Assembly: GCA_037178855.1 (NCBI GenBank)
Contig: JASJZC010000004.1
Span: forward strand, 5,146,001 to 5,210,000
Reading direction: 5' to 3'
From: Oscheius sp. JU75
Taxonomy: Eukaryota > Nematoda > Chromadorea > Rhabditida > Rhabditidae
Length of the DNA: 64,000 bases
In this document: positions 44,087 through 54,595 of the stretch, piece after piece
Position numbering within the stretch: position 1 is the first letter of the stretch
How the letters are laid out: each line of letters opens with the position of its first letter
Made by a program: the position numbers and the translations under genes
Notes under the pieces: model-generated
Seen by the model: only the letters and a program-made list of their open reading frames with translations
Database searches by the model: none
What the model was told of the DNA's origin: nothing

Positions 44087-45112
44087 ATTCTGATTTCAAG
44101 GAAAAAAAATGGAACAGTTGTTGCTGGGAAAGACGGCTGACACGTTGATTGACCGGGAAAGGGAGAGCTTGTAGATCCGATAGATAGCACATGATCCGAT
44201 CGCCAGACTGACTCTAAGCAAAGGAAGCGGCGGGACTTTATTAGAATGCGTTTCTTTCTGATCATACGAATATTTTCAATTCCGTAATTATACAGTTTCT
44301 CGACGATAAGAGACCAACTAATCCTCCGTCAAGAAATGCCAGTGACCCGAATTCTGAATCCGATTACAAAAGGAGAAAGGGATGGGAAGTGTCTGGGAGT
44401 TAGTGGGTTAACTTTTGTTCTCATCTATCATGTCTGCACGGAATACTAACCTTGGCACGGCAGTCTCGGTGGTCAAGTGGTGCAGCATACCTGGGGGCCC
44501 AAGATTTTATATTTTGGTACTGTGCCCAAAAGTTCAGATCAGAGCGCGCCCGAGTCAGCTGCTGTGACTGTTGTTTTGAGCCCTATAGTCCGATTTCCTA
44601 CTATTGAGATGTTCAGATAAGTTTAGATATTGATCAGAGCTACAATTTCGGATAACATACCACAGTCCGAACATCGAAGCTCCTATGAGCCTCGTCCCTC
44701 ATAGCAAATTTATCCGTTTGAACAGAAACCCTATCGTAAATGGACAAAGAAGGGCAAGAAAACTGAAAATGGACCAATTCCCCATAATCATCTCTACCTC
44801 CCGCATTTGCATCCAGCAACATGCAAATGTGGTCGTAGTCCGGTCCGCGTGTTGTGTGTTCCCTCTCTCTCCCTCTCAACCCTGTACATACATATCGTTG
44901 TGTCCCATCCCTTCCGGTATTCGTGCCTCGCGTGCCCTTCTGTCACACTTTCCCTTCTTTTTCTGTCCTGAATCTCTTGTAAACAGAGTACATTCAGCAG
45001 TCAAATCCTCATTTCTATGCCAATCGGCTTACGGTCCAATACCAGCACACGCAACTGTCTCTCATCCTTTTTTTCAGCGACCCATAGAACCAGAATTGTT
45101 TCTCTCTCCGAG
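44087..45112. other. Intergenic region, divergent promoters
   Basis: About 1 kb between the GT92 gene and the membrane-protein gene, which point away from each other. CTTTTTTTCAG at 45067-45077 is a strong spliced-leader acceptor for the right-hand gene. No gene seen. Confidence 0.55.
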
Positions 45113-47994
45113 ATGGCCAACAAGGGCCATCAGCGTGTTCATCACGTCTCGGACACCGTGAGTCATTCTTGTCATTAGTCACGAAGAGGGCCCCATCGCT
45201 TGCTGTTGACAGCTGTATATAGTGTTTTATTTCTTTAGAAAAATAGCCACTTCTGGCAGAAAAACTGTGACGCTGCCACTCGAGTGTCTCTTGAACACAG
45301 TCCATTAGGCGATCATCTGTTCCGAAAGTTTGCCATCGATTTTGGTTGGTCATTGCGGCGCCCATGATTTCCTCATTTCCAATGACTAGAATCCTTCAAT
45401 CACTACCACACACTCTCGGTGTCTTTTTGTTCAAAAAATCCGTTGTTTTATAGAAAAGTTTCCAAAAAAATGCTTGCTCTGGTACTGTTTGGAGGCACGC
45501 TTTTCAAAACGAAGATAGTGGCAACTACTATTCCCTGTGCCTGTCCCTGTCTATTGTTATCCAGTTTCTCTTCCAATCCAAAGCATTCTCTCAAAGTTGT
45601 TACAAGAAACCCCATTTTATAGTACCAACCGGGTGTCTCGCAATCTCTCCCCCTGAGTACAGAAGTAGACATATAATAATCGATGGACCACCCTCTCTCC
45701 CTTGTCGGAACTTTCCCTAATTGTCCATGGGTCTCACGTCGTTGCAACACGCACCTATGGTGGATTTGTGGAACGGCGGCTGGCCGTCCACACCCTCTCT
45801 CGACTACCAGTTTTGGGCCATAAACTCCTTTTTGGGACTCCTCGCGCTTATATTTGCAAATCATCCAGGATCCATGTCTCACAAAGCTGTCAATATTTCA
45901 GGTGCGCTACATGAGAAATCCTGTTGACACGATCGGTCCGTCAGTTAGCAATAACTATCAGGGGCCGATTCCGAGGATTCGGACCAAGCAGCAGAATGAT
46001 CAAAAACCGCTGAAGAGATTCGACACGTTCGGAGAGAATGCCATCGAGACGGTTAGTCGCACTTCAATGTCTGGTTGCCAGTCTTTTGATCTCTCTAACT
46101 GTCTCTTGATCAGAAATTATATTAGTACTATTTAAAAAGTTTGGTCCATGAATAACTACAGAGTGAATGACTGGTGGTAAGTCCGTGTAGATCAACTTTT
46201 TGGCCTGTGCACCAACTTAATTCTCTCTCTCTCTGTCAGAATCGGAATTTTCAACATGATACTGTTTCTTTCATGATTCATTTTCCAACTATTTTTTGTT
46301 CGACTCAGTCTTGACTCTTTGTCTCCCACCTTTGACTGCCAGACTAGAATGTCAACTGACCCACTTAACCGACTCACATGTTTGTAACTTTTACATGATT
46401 TCTCCTATAGCTCTTACCCAAAACGTTTATCGCCTCTCGTAATAGGCTATTTGAACCTAATTTTTGCTTCTCTGTTTTCACCCTTCTAGCTGCAAGAGAA
46501 AGATTAGTAGTTGAGACCGAGAGACACTGAGTAATCACGACGCGTACGACAGAAAAAGACTCACGTCATACCGTCTGTTCCAGATTTACGACGAGTTCCG
46601 CTTTCTGGACGAGACAGATGCCCCGTCGCCGGCCTCCAGTGGTCAAGCTATCTTGAACAAGAGAAAAGGAAAACGTCCAACTCCGTCCTACATGGCATAT
46701 TCTATCCTCTCGGTTATTCAGCTGGTCTCATCGACTATTCTACTGGCTTTGGCCTTGTTCCGATTTTGGAACAATTTCAAGCCTAAGAACAGCTTCGTGG
46801 ACTTTGATCGACCGGAAGGATTGGATCTTCTCCAGCCCGAGGGTCTTCGACTCTTGAGGGAACGAACAGCAGCCTCCATCATTCTCCCAGCCTTCTTTCA
46901 ACTCGTCTCGGCCATTTTCGGATTTTGGCCGTTTGGCGGTAAACAACAGAGACCGATGCAGGTACCTCTTTCAATTTTTGTAGAGGCGGAATCCACTTCC
47001 AGGTTCTGCAGTTGGTGTTCTGTCTATTGTCAGTGATCCTTTGGATCAGAGCAGCGGAGACGATTGGCATGGAGTTGAATGTTCAGTTCATCCAGTTGAA
47101 GGTTGAAGGAGATGAGTAAGTGAGAGGGATTTTAAGAGACAGTTTTGTTCAGTTTGACTCTTCCGATCAGTCTACTAGCCTTGGCTGTCGGCTGTTTTGA
47201 GACCGTCATCTTGCCATCGATAGCAGTCGTTATGATTGGACAAGATTTATTGGGACACAGACGACATCCTAGAGTGAGTAAAGCGATTTACTATCTCTGT
47301 CTCTCTCCCATTACCTAATCCCCCCTTCAGGACTTCTGTGCAATAATCCTCTCAATTGGAACAGCATTGGTATCAGCCGCTTCGGTCTGTTTCTCTGCCT
47401 TCGCCACTTCAAGAACTCTCTCTGTTCTGTAAGTTCCCACCTGCTAATGGCTCGCATGTAATAATCCAGGGCTGCTCCGCCGAATAGCTCCAATCGGTCC
47501 GTGTTCTTCGCTTTCGGCTTACGGGAACTTCTCTCAACCAGTCACATCCTTCTATGTGCCATTTTCTCCTTTTTCGCCGCTCTTCATGGCGATGTCGGTG
47601 TCTCCATGGCTGCCGCTGCTCTTCAATTGTGAGTTTGACAGGAACAGTAATAGTGACACACATTCTCTCCCTCTTTCTCTCCATAATATCATTATTTTCC
47701 AGTACAAACATAGTGACGCTGTCACTGTTTTCGCTCTCGGGTGCTCGACTCGCTGCCATTGTCTCGAACAGTGTCCTTCTCGACTCTGGAGGCGGACCTC
47801 TTGCTCTTCCCAAGTACTCCTCTTTCTCTCTCCACTTCAAATCTTTTTTCAGCGTGGTGTTGCTCTATTCTCTCCTCGGAGCCCTGCTCCTTCTCCTCAC
47901 CTGCCAGCTCATCTCCACAGTTTTCTCCATTCGTGACAAGGAGAAAAAGAACGGGAAAATTATGCCTCTGCCAGGCGAAAGAACATCTTTTTGA
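45113..47994 (+). CDS. Multi-pass membrane protein, function unknown
   Basis: Exons 45113-45157, 45902-46051, 46584-46961, 47003-47115, 47171-47273, 47331-47428, 47470-47628, 47703-47813 and 47853-47994 join in phase to about 430 residues. About 110 hydrophilic cytosolic residues (RVHHVSDTVRYMRNPVDTIG, RFDTFGENAIETIYDEFRF) precede roughly eight membrane segments, e.g. MAYSILSVIQLVSSTILLAL, ASIILPAFFQLVSAIFGFW, LLALAVGCFETVILPSIAVV, FCAIILSIGTALVSAASVC and LLYSLLGALLLLLTCQLI. The final intron (47814-47852, 39 nt) is in frame and has no stop, so retention would add 13 residues. No family was recognised. AATAAAAT follows the stop. Confidence 0.85.
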
Positions 47995-48158
47995 ATCCAC
48001 AAAATAAAATATCCAAGTCGAGCAGTTATTTTTATCCGAGGGGAGAGAGAGGATCCAGTTTCATATAAACACGGGAGAGAACCCAATCGAGCGAATAGAA
48101 TCTAATCAAACTGTTTCAGTCCCTCACTGGTGTAAGTGTCATATCCCTATCGTTAACA

Positions 48159-50968
48159 ATGCGACGACTGGTATTTTTTCTACTCTTCTTACCTTTTCTG
48201 GTACTCGGGACAGGAAATGGAACCAGTTTGGTAAGTTTTGTAGTAGTGAGAGAAAACAAGATGCACCGACTCTTTGAACCAGTAGGCTCGAGCGCATCCG
48301 AGGATGAAGCGCGCCGCACCGAAATTCGATCTCGATCTGACGAAGCCTGCCCACGAAAGTACTTTCATCTTTTCCACTTTTAGAGCTGCAAACGAAGCCT
48401 AAACATGCTTAGAAATGTAGAAGGTTTTACAAGTTTCGGACCAGGCACATATTAGGTCGCGTGCATTTCAAAATCGCGGCAAGCTACTAACCAGGCCCCA
48501 AAACGGCATTTTCGAGCTTTTTGATATTCTGAAAAGTTATAATTTCAGTGCATCTGCTCCTCGACCCATGACGCTCCTCTCAGTTCCTTCTTCATGACCA
48601 CTGCCGACTCCAACGACTGTACTGTTCCCTGGGCCACAGTCTATTACGAGAACGCTATCAACAGAACTGGGTATCGGAACATTGCTTCTCTCCCAAATGT
48701 TTGCTCAGATGGGCTTTTGTCGACGTGAAAATGTGGATTGGAGGTCAGGACCCCTTCATAACAGGCTATGTAGCCGGGTTCGCTGAAGGCAATGCGACGA
48801 GGGAGTTGATCAAATTGTACAAGAGAAACATGATCGATCCGTTTTGTGATGACGCGGAAGAGTTTTGCTCTCAGCTGAATGTGTTCCTGGAGGAGAACTA
48901 CGACTGGATGGAGGGACAGGTCAGTTTTTATTCATATCAGCTCTGATCTACCTCTAAGGCCCGCGTTTAAACCTACAGGGCTCGCTGCGACGCGACGGGT
49001 AACCTTGCAGCTAAACTCCTTGGAAAGCCTAAGCCTAAGTATTTTTCTGGCATGTTTGGTATCATTTTGAAGCTCTAGAAAAGATATCTCTCAAGGGCAG
49101 AGAGCCTCGTCAGCACAAATTGGAATTTCGCCGCGACGCCTAAAACTTCTGCTCTCACTGTCAGTGCGTCCTCGTGCCTCGGTAGAATGGTAGTCGTTGA
49201 TCTATTGCTTCCAGATTGAAAAGAACCGAGACGATCCCTTTTGGCACAAAATAGCCATGGTTTTGGGACAAGTGAAAGGTATGATCGATGGTTACGAGGG
49301 CTTCTTCGACCTACCAATGACCACCAAGCAGATCATCACTCATCCCGTCTAGTAAGCTCATTGAACTGGAAAGTTACAAAGCGGATTTAGTTACATGCAA
49401 CTGTTCGGTGATTTGGAAGACCTGAAGGAAAAGTTCCACTACCCGGAAGAGAAAAAGAATCCTAGGAAGTCCAAGTCTCATTGCTCTGCTCTTGTCAAAG
49501 TTCTTCCAAGCCAGGTACTGTACTCTTGCTCGGGAGTTGGAACTGGACTTGCAGAGCGACATCCTGTTCTCTCACGTCACCTGGACAAGCTATGCCAGCA
49601 TGTTGAGAATGAATAAGAAATACAGTTTCCCATTCGGAGAGGCAGGCCGAGTCATCTCGTTCAGCGGATATCCAGGTACGGTCACGGTCACTGTCACTCT
49701 GTCTCTTTCCAGGCGTTGTCACTTCAATAGACGACTTTGTTCTCACTTCTGCTAAGCTGGCAATCTTAGAAACGACCATAGAAAACCACAATGAGAGTCT
49801 ATGGAAGAAGATCACTCCCCAGTCCGTGCTCTACTTCCTTCGTGCTCCAGCAGCTCACTATTCTGCCGGGAGTGGAAAGGAATGGGTTGCAACGTTCTCC
49901 AAGTACAATAGTGGAACTTACAACAATCAGTGGCAGATCCTGGACTACAATAAGTTCAGGAGAGGACGACCAACTCAAAAGCCGGGACTGTTGACCATGT
50001 TGGAGCAGATGCCGTGAGTATATACAATTTTAGAATGAGGCAGTACGTTTGTCATTTGCGTTAAACATTTGTGGACAGAGAATGCCTGACTTTTCTGATG
50101 GTTTTCAAGATTACCTGTTTAGTCAGCATGTCTTGCTGTTATGGCTGTTACTACTGTCTAGCTCATAGTAAGACTGTTTTTAATTTCTTTCTGACTCTTC
50201 TTGTTTCTTGACTGCTCCCTACGACTCACTGGAAATACCTGTCACCAAACTTGATCTACATGCGACAGGACGACAGTTTTCCTTTAGATACTGCTGTTTT
50301 CAGTGCAATGATAGTGGTCACCGACTTAACGGTGCAGTTGATGGAGAAGACCTATTGGTCTGGTTATAATAGAGTCTACTCTCCCCAGCTCTTCTCCTAC
50401 AGTGGCCAACCTGCCATGGTCAAGAAGTTCGGTAACTGGTACAGGTATTGTCAAGTCGTTGGCACCTCTCAATCTGTTTTCAGTTACGACAAGGCTCCCA
50501 GAGCCCTGATCTTTGCTCGAGACCAAGGAAATGTCAAAGATGTGAACTCAATGCTCGCTCTGATGCGCTACAACAACTTTCAAGAGGACCCATTGTCCAG
50601 ATGTGACTGTACTCCGCCTTACTCTGCCGAGTCGACCATTGCAGCCCGATCTGATCTGAACAGTCCAAATGGTAAATATCCGATCAAGGATCAAGGCTTC
50701 ATGGACATGGGAGCGACTGATGCCAAGATCACGAGTAATCAATGGATTGATAGTTTGCGGTTTTTGGCTCTGGCCGGACCTCCTGGTGAGCTGGACAGTC
50801 TCTTAGAACTGTTAGTTTCTAGGCGGATCTTCCCGAGGAGTGCCGGAGTTCCACTGGGACACTTCGATTCTGAAGGATACTGTGCCTCATTATGGACAAC
50901 CTTCCGTGTTCAGATTCAATCCTTGCCTCTACAATTGGGATACGCGAAGTTGTGACTATGGTTACTGA
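48159..50968 (+). CDS. Phospholipase B-like (LAMA/PLBD) secreted or lysosomal hydrolase
   Basis: N-terminal nucleophile (Ntn) hydrolase family related to Dictyostelium LAMA and mammalian PLBD1/2. Signal peptide MRRLVFFLLFLPFLVLG, then exons with introns mainly 40-45 nt. Family blocks in order: ATVYYENAINRTGWAFVDVK, FITGYVAGFAEGNATREL, NVFLEENYDWME, KHSHCSALVKVLP joined by a 40-nt intron to SDILFSHVTWTSYASMLR (conserved SHxTW), YSFPFGEAGRVISFSGYPG, EQMPAMIVVTDLT, TYWSGYNRVYSPQLF, FARDQGNVKDVNSMLALMRY, NDPLSRCDCTPPYS-like and AARSDLNSPNG. The end switches frame through a final intron to GVPEFHWDTSI...YNWDTRSCDYGY and stops at 50968. C in HCSAL is the probable nucleophile region of this family, but I did not fix the exact residue. 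Confidence 0.92.
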
Positions 50969-51183
50969 ATGAAAGATAGAGAAAGAGAGACATGGACGGG
51001 ATAGTCCCTGACAGAGAGTACAGAGACACAACAGCACAGCCCAGAGTCCGAAGCAGGCTGAAGCCCAGTTCGGCTTGACTTGTCAGATGCTTTATTACTT
51101 TGCTACTTGCAAGATCAAAAGAGAAACTTTTGCTCCAAAAACAAGCAAACTTGGCAATTAGGCAACATCCAACATCCAAGAAA

Positions 51184-51193
51184 CTATAAAAGG
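51184..51193 (+). promoter_or_regulatory. TATA box of the MSP gene
   Basis: CTATAAAAGG lies about 45 bp upstream of the MSP ATG, the spacing expected for a short 5' leader. The same arrangement, CATAAAAG 45 bp before the ATG, is seen at the secreted-protein gene at 20974. Confidence 0.65.
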
Positions 51194-51235
51194 CGAGGAA
51201 TCGTCAGAGGTAGCCATAGCATCAATCGGATCATC

Positions 51236-51597
51236 ATGGCCACGGTTCCTCCATCGACATCGCTACCCAGCCCGCTTCGAAGATCGTCTTCAACGCGCCC
51301 TACGACGACAAGCACACCTACCACATCAAGATCGTCAACTCCTCTGCTCGTCGCATCGGCTGGGCCATCAAGACCACGAACATGAAGCGTCTGGGAGTGG
51401 ATCCTGCCTGCGGATGCCTAGACCCCAAGGAAGCTACCCTGATGGCTGTGAGCTGCGACGCCTTCGCCTTCGGACAGGAGGACACCAATAACGACCGCAT
51501 CACCATCGAGTGGACCAACACCCCGGATGGAGCTGCCAAGCAGTTCCGTCGCGAATGGTTCCAAGGAGATGGCATGGTCCGAGCAAAGGGTCTCTAG
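51236..51597 (+). CDS. Major sperm protein, with an N-terminal frameshift
   Basis: MSPs form the filament system that drives nematode sperm crawling and also act as oocyte signals. From ATG 51236, MATVPPS is the normal start, but one base is missing between about 51248 and 51256, so the rest ([20 protein letters not shown] ... [20 protein letters not shown] ... [11 protein letters not shown]) lies in another frame. Otherwise the sequence is strikingly conserved with MSP. The C-terminus ends AKGL rather than the usual longer tail ending in Tyr-Asn-Pro, about six residues short. Intronless from start to stop in this reading, although most MSP genes are either intronless or nearly so. Either a sequencing error, or a very young pseudogene. 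Confidence 0.88.
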
Positions 51598-51938
51598 AGG
51601 AGACACTTTAGTAGTCCACGTTCTTCTGCAGCTCTTCTTGACTTTTGGATCTTCTATGTATTCCACACTTGGTGTCGTCTAGAGGAATCTCCTTGTTCGG
51701 ACGCTCTCCTGGATCTGAACTACTAGGGTGACTGAAAGCTACCGTCTACACTACTTCGACTTTATTTTCGTATCTTTGTTGACTCTTTTTGTTCAAAATA
51801 AGTGATAAATACTGCTAGTCTCGCCTCTTTGCTTCAGAGGAGATACTGTACTTGCCGCTCGGGTAGTCAACTGATCTCTTCAAGACACTGACTTCCTCAT
51901 AGTTCAATAAAGAGTCTTTAGGTCATGAAACATCTTTA
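51598..51938. other. Convergent 3' region between MSP and deaminase genes
   Basis: 341 bp with no gene. CAATAAAG at 51905 reads as a plus-strand poly(A) signal. On the minus strand the deaminase stop is embedded in TAATAAAG, so stop and poly(A) signal overlap. Confidence 0.6.
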
Positions 51939-53645
51939 TTAGTAAGGCACCTTGTCATCTTTGTTGTTCCACAGCTGGAAGGGGGCCATGTAATCGGGGC
52001 ACTTCATGTTCTCCAGCTTCCTCAAATGGTCCGTCTTGGGGTTCTTCAAAAAGTCGTGGAAGGCCTTATCATCGAAGCCGACAGCGGCAGCGTCCTGAGC
52101 TGTCGCAGCGTAGTAGATGGCATCGAATCGGGCCCAAAGGCATGCTCCCAGACACATTGGACAGGGGTAGCAGGAAGTGTAGAGAACACAGCCGGAGAGG
52201 TCAAAGTTTCCTGAAAAAGATTAGTTTGAATAGGGTGAGAACGAGTTAAAAGCAGCGCCAGTCTCTCCTCTCTGTCTCCGTGTCCTCCCCGTTTGTAAAG
52301 TTACGCAGGTGGTCAAGAACTGGTACAGGAACAAGGAAATTATTTCCACTTTACACCTGTGACCTGATATGGACAGACCTTGAGTTGATGGGCTGAGAAA
52401 GGAAGGCGTCTTCCAACAGGCAGTCTGGCTTGGAATCAGAGAGACTCGTGAGTCATTAAGATTCTTGACTCACTAGATCAATTGATTTTCTATTTATTTC
52501 TCCAAAACTACTGCTTGACTACCTGATCTATTGACTCTCGCTATCTCTCGAGCAGCTCTCTAACTCTAAATCTGTATGGATCTGGAGCTGAGTCTCTTGT
52601 TGAGCGATCCAACCGATTGTCCTTTGCCATGTTCACCCCTATACAGTTCCAGCAGTGATAGAATGTCTTTCAGACAAACTCTGCCTCTCATCCACTAACA
52701 AGGAAAGTTTGAACTGTGCTCCAGATATCAAAAATCGGACTTCATCACAGTAATCAGCAAAAAGGTCTGATTCTGAGGGGTATCTCCGATTTCGCTATCA
52801 TTTTTGCTCCTTTGACCTAAGCCAGTATTTGCTTTTTACAAGGAACTGGACCAAGTTTCAGCAATTCGCTAGAGAAAAGAAACAAAAATGGTCGCATAGC
52901 GAAATCGGAGATACCCCTCAGAATCAGAACTTTTTGCTGGTTTCTGTGATGAAGTCCGATTTTTGATATCTGGAGTACGGTCCAAAAACTTCCCTTGTAA
53001 GTCTTTTGATACGTTGTCATTCTATGTCATTTTCTTTTGTCCCAGCCAATTCAGAAACTGAAGAAGAAATTACAATGACATCAGGGAACCTGACTCCTTC
53101 CCAAACGTCCTTGGTTTTGCACGACCTTTACTTTCGAACTATTGGTGGCTTAAAGGTGCTACTGCAAACTCTACCTAGTTTTCATTTAAAGTCACTCTGT
53201 TTTGAATAGGCTCTTCTGTGTACATACGATCTATTGTCTGGTCTGACTTTTACTGACGTTTCTTTGTTGATTATAGCCCCTTATCGAATTGAAGCATCAA
53301 AAAACAATGAGACAACATTCGAAAAAGGCTCATTTTAAGATCAAAAGCTGGTTGTTTGTTCTCCCGCGTGAATCGGATTATACCGCACAATACTATCACA
53401 AGTCCATGTGACTTACCCAGCTTTTTGCAGGCGTTTCGGATGGCGGTCACTTCGGCGTGCATTGTGGGGTCATTCGTCGCGAGAACCTGAAGAACGTTGA
53501 CGAAATGTAATGTCTAAAAGTACCATGTTGTGTCCGGTAGCTACAATTTTTCCGTCCTTGACGACAACAGCTCCGAAGGGACCTCCGTCGTTGGCTTTGA
53601 CTCCCGCCAAGGCCTCCTCGACGGCCATTTGCATGTGTTCATGGT
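51939..53645 (-). CDS. Guanine deaminase of the GuaD (cytidine-deaminase fold) type
   Basis: Hydrolyses guanine to xanthine. Three exons: 53645-53526 or so, about 53487-53418, and about 52211-51939. Motifs: MAVEEALAGVKANDGGPFGA, VKDGKIVATGHNMVLATNDP, then zinc ligands in HAEVTAIRNACKKLG and CYPCPMCLGACLWAR (HAE plus PCxxC), AVGFDDKAF, and a C-terminus YMAPFQLWNNKDDKVPY that matches bacterial and plant GuaD, including the aromatic C-terminal residue. The start is not certain: the first exon begins at a TTTCAG acceptor, and the first in-frame ATG is at 53634, so either a trans-splice site or an upstream exon. The roughly 1.2-kb intron carries a foldback element. Confidence 0.85.
52699..52996. 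mobile_element. Foldback (MITE-like) element in the deaminase intron
   Basis: Left arm about 52699-52800 (CAAGGAAAGTTT...CTCCAGATATCAAAAATCGG...GAGGGGTATCTCCGATTTCG) and right arm about 52886-52996 are reverse complements with few differences, around an 85-bp centre. No coding capacity. Different in sequence from the 32-33 kb foldback. Confidence 0.85.
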
Positions 53646-54595
53646 CTGAAAGAGAGTTTTTGGATAAAGAATCTTTTTCACATTTCCGGACCCCTATCAG
53701 TCACATGTTATCAATCAAAAGATGACTCCTACCGTCTTTTGCGAGAGGTCTTAGTCAATTCTGTTAACCCCTATCGATTTCGTTTTTATCCAGTAGTCGA
53801 TTGGCGCCAAAACTTTGAACGAAGGGTCTCATTGGGTCAACAAATATTCGGTCTTTCGCTAATTAATCAAAAGTCATGTACTACTGACATCATATACTTC
53901 TCGTATGTTCGTCGAACAGGATTTTGGAGAGAGGCGAGAGAACAGGGAAAGAAAGAGACAGTGGACGAGATTCTGGTTCAGGTACTGAATTAAACTGAAT
54001 CAACAAATTGCACTAGTAGTATTAAAGTAAATAGTACTTCGCATTTTCTCTTTCCGGTTCCCACCTTATGCTAGAGTTTCACCGTTTGCAGAGATTTAAA
54101 CCGGTAAACATTTGGAAATGTTAAGCTATAAGCTACCTTATGGTTGCACCCACTGGAGTGAATGAAAAGAAAAAGATGAAGAAGGAAGACTCACTGATAG
54201 GTTGGACTGGTTTTTCAGACGACATTTCGTTCCTTGAGAAAAGATTGGGACTGAAAGGGGCGGAGCCACGTGGGGTCGAGAGGCGGCTTTCTCTGGCGCT
54301 CTCCTCGGCGAGAGAGAGAGAGTCTTTTGCAGATAAGAGACAGAATATTGTGATACGAGCATCAACAATAAAAAGGTTCAAGAGCAGGACAAGATTGACG
54401 TCACTGTCTGGCACGAGATGTTGTCTGTCGGTCGGATTTCTTATCGAGTTCGGACAGTTCTGGGCTCTGAAACACTCATTGGCATGTTTCAGAACAGAAG
54501 TTGCTAATAAACATTTTATGACACACATACAATTATACCGGTACTGTTTTCTGGATAGGAATGCAGATTGAGGAATGTCTAGGCCCTGAGAGTAT
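53646..54595. other. Intergenic region, weak ORF only
   Basis: A 143-codon open frame at 54140-54571 (MVAPTGVNEKKKMKKEDSLI...) has basic low-complexity composition and no motif. It could be a small gene but nothing confirms it. A second frame at 53739-53993 is equally unsupported. The 5' exon of the deaminase, if there is one, should lie here. Confidence 0.4.

Noticed and set aside
44455-44510. GGTGGTCAAGTGGTGCAGCATACC resembles a tRNA D-arm.
   Set aside because: No B-box or acceptor pairing could be found on either strand.
47554-47994. A 146-codon Ser/Leu-rich frame as a separate gene.
   Set aside because: It is the last exons of the membrane-protein gene read through two short introns.
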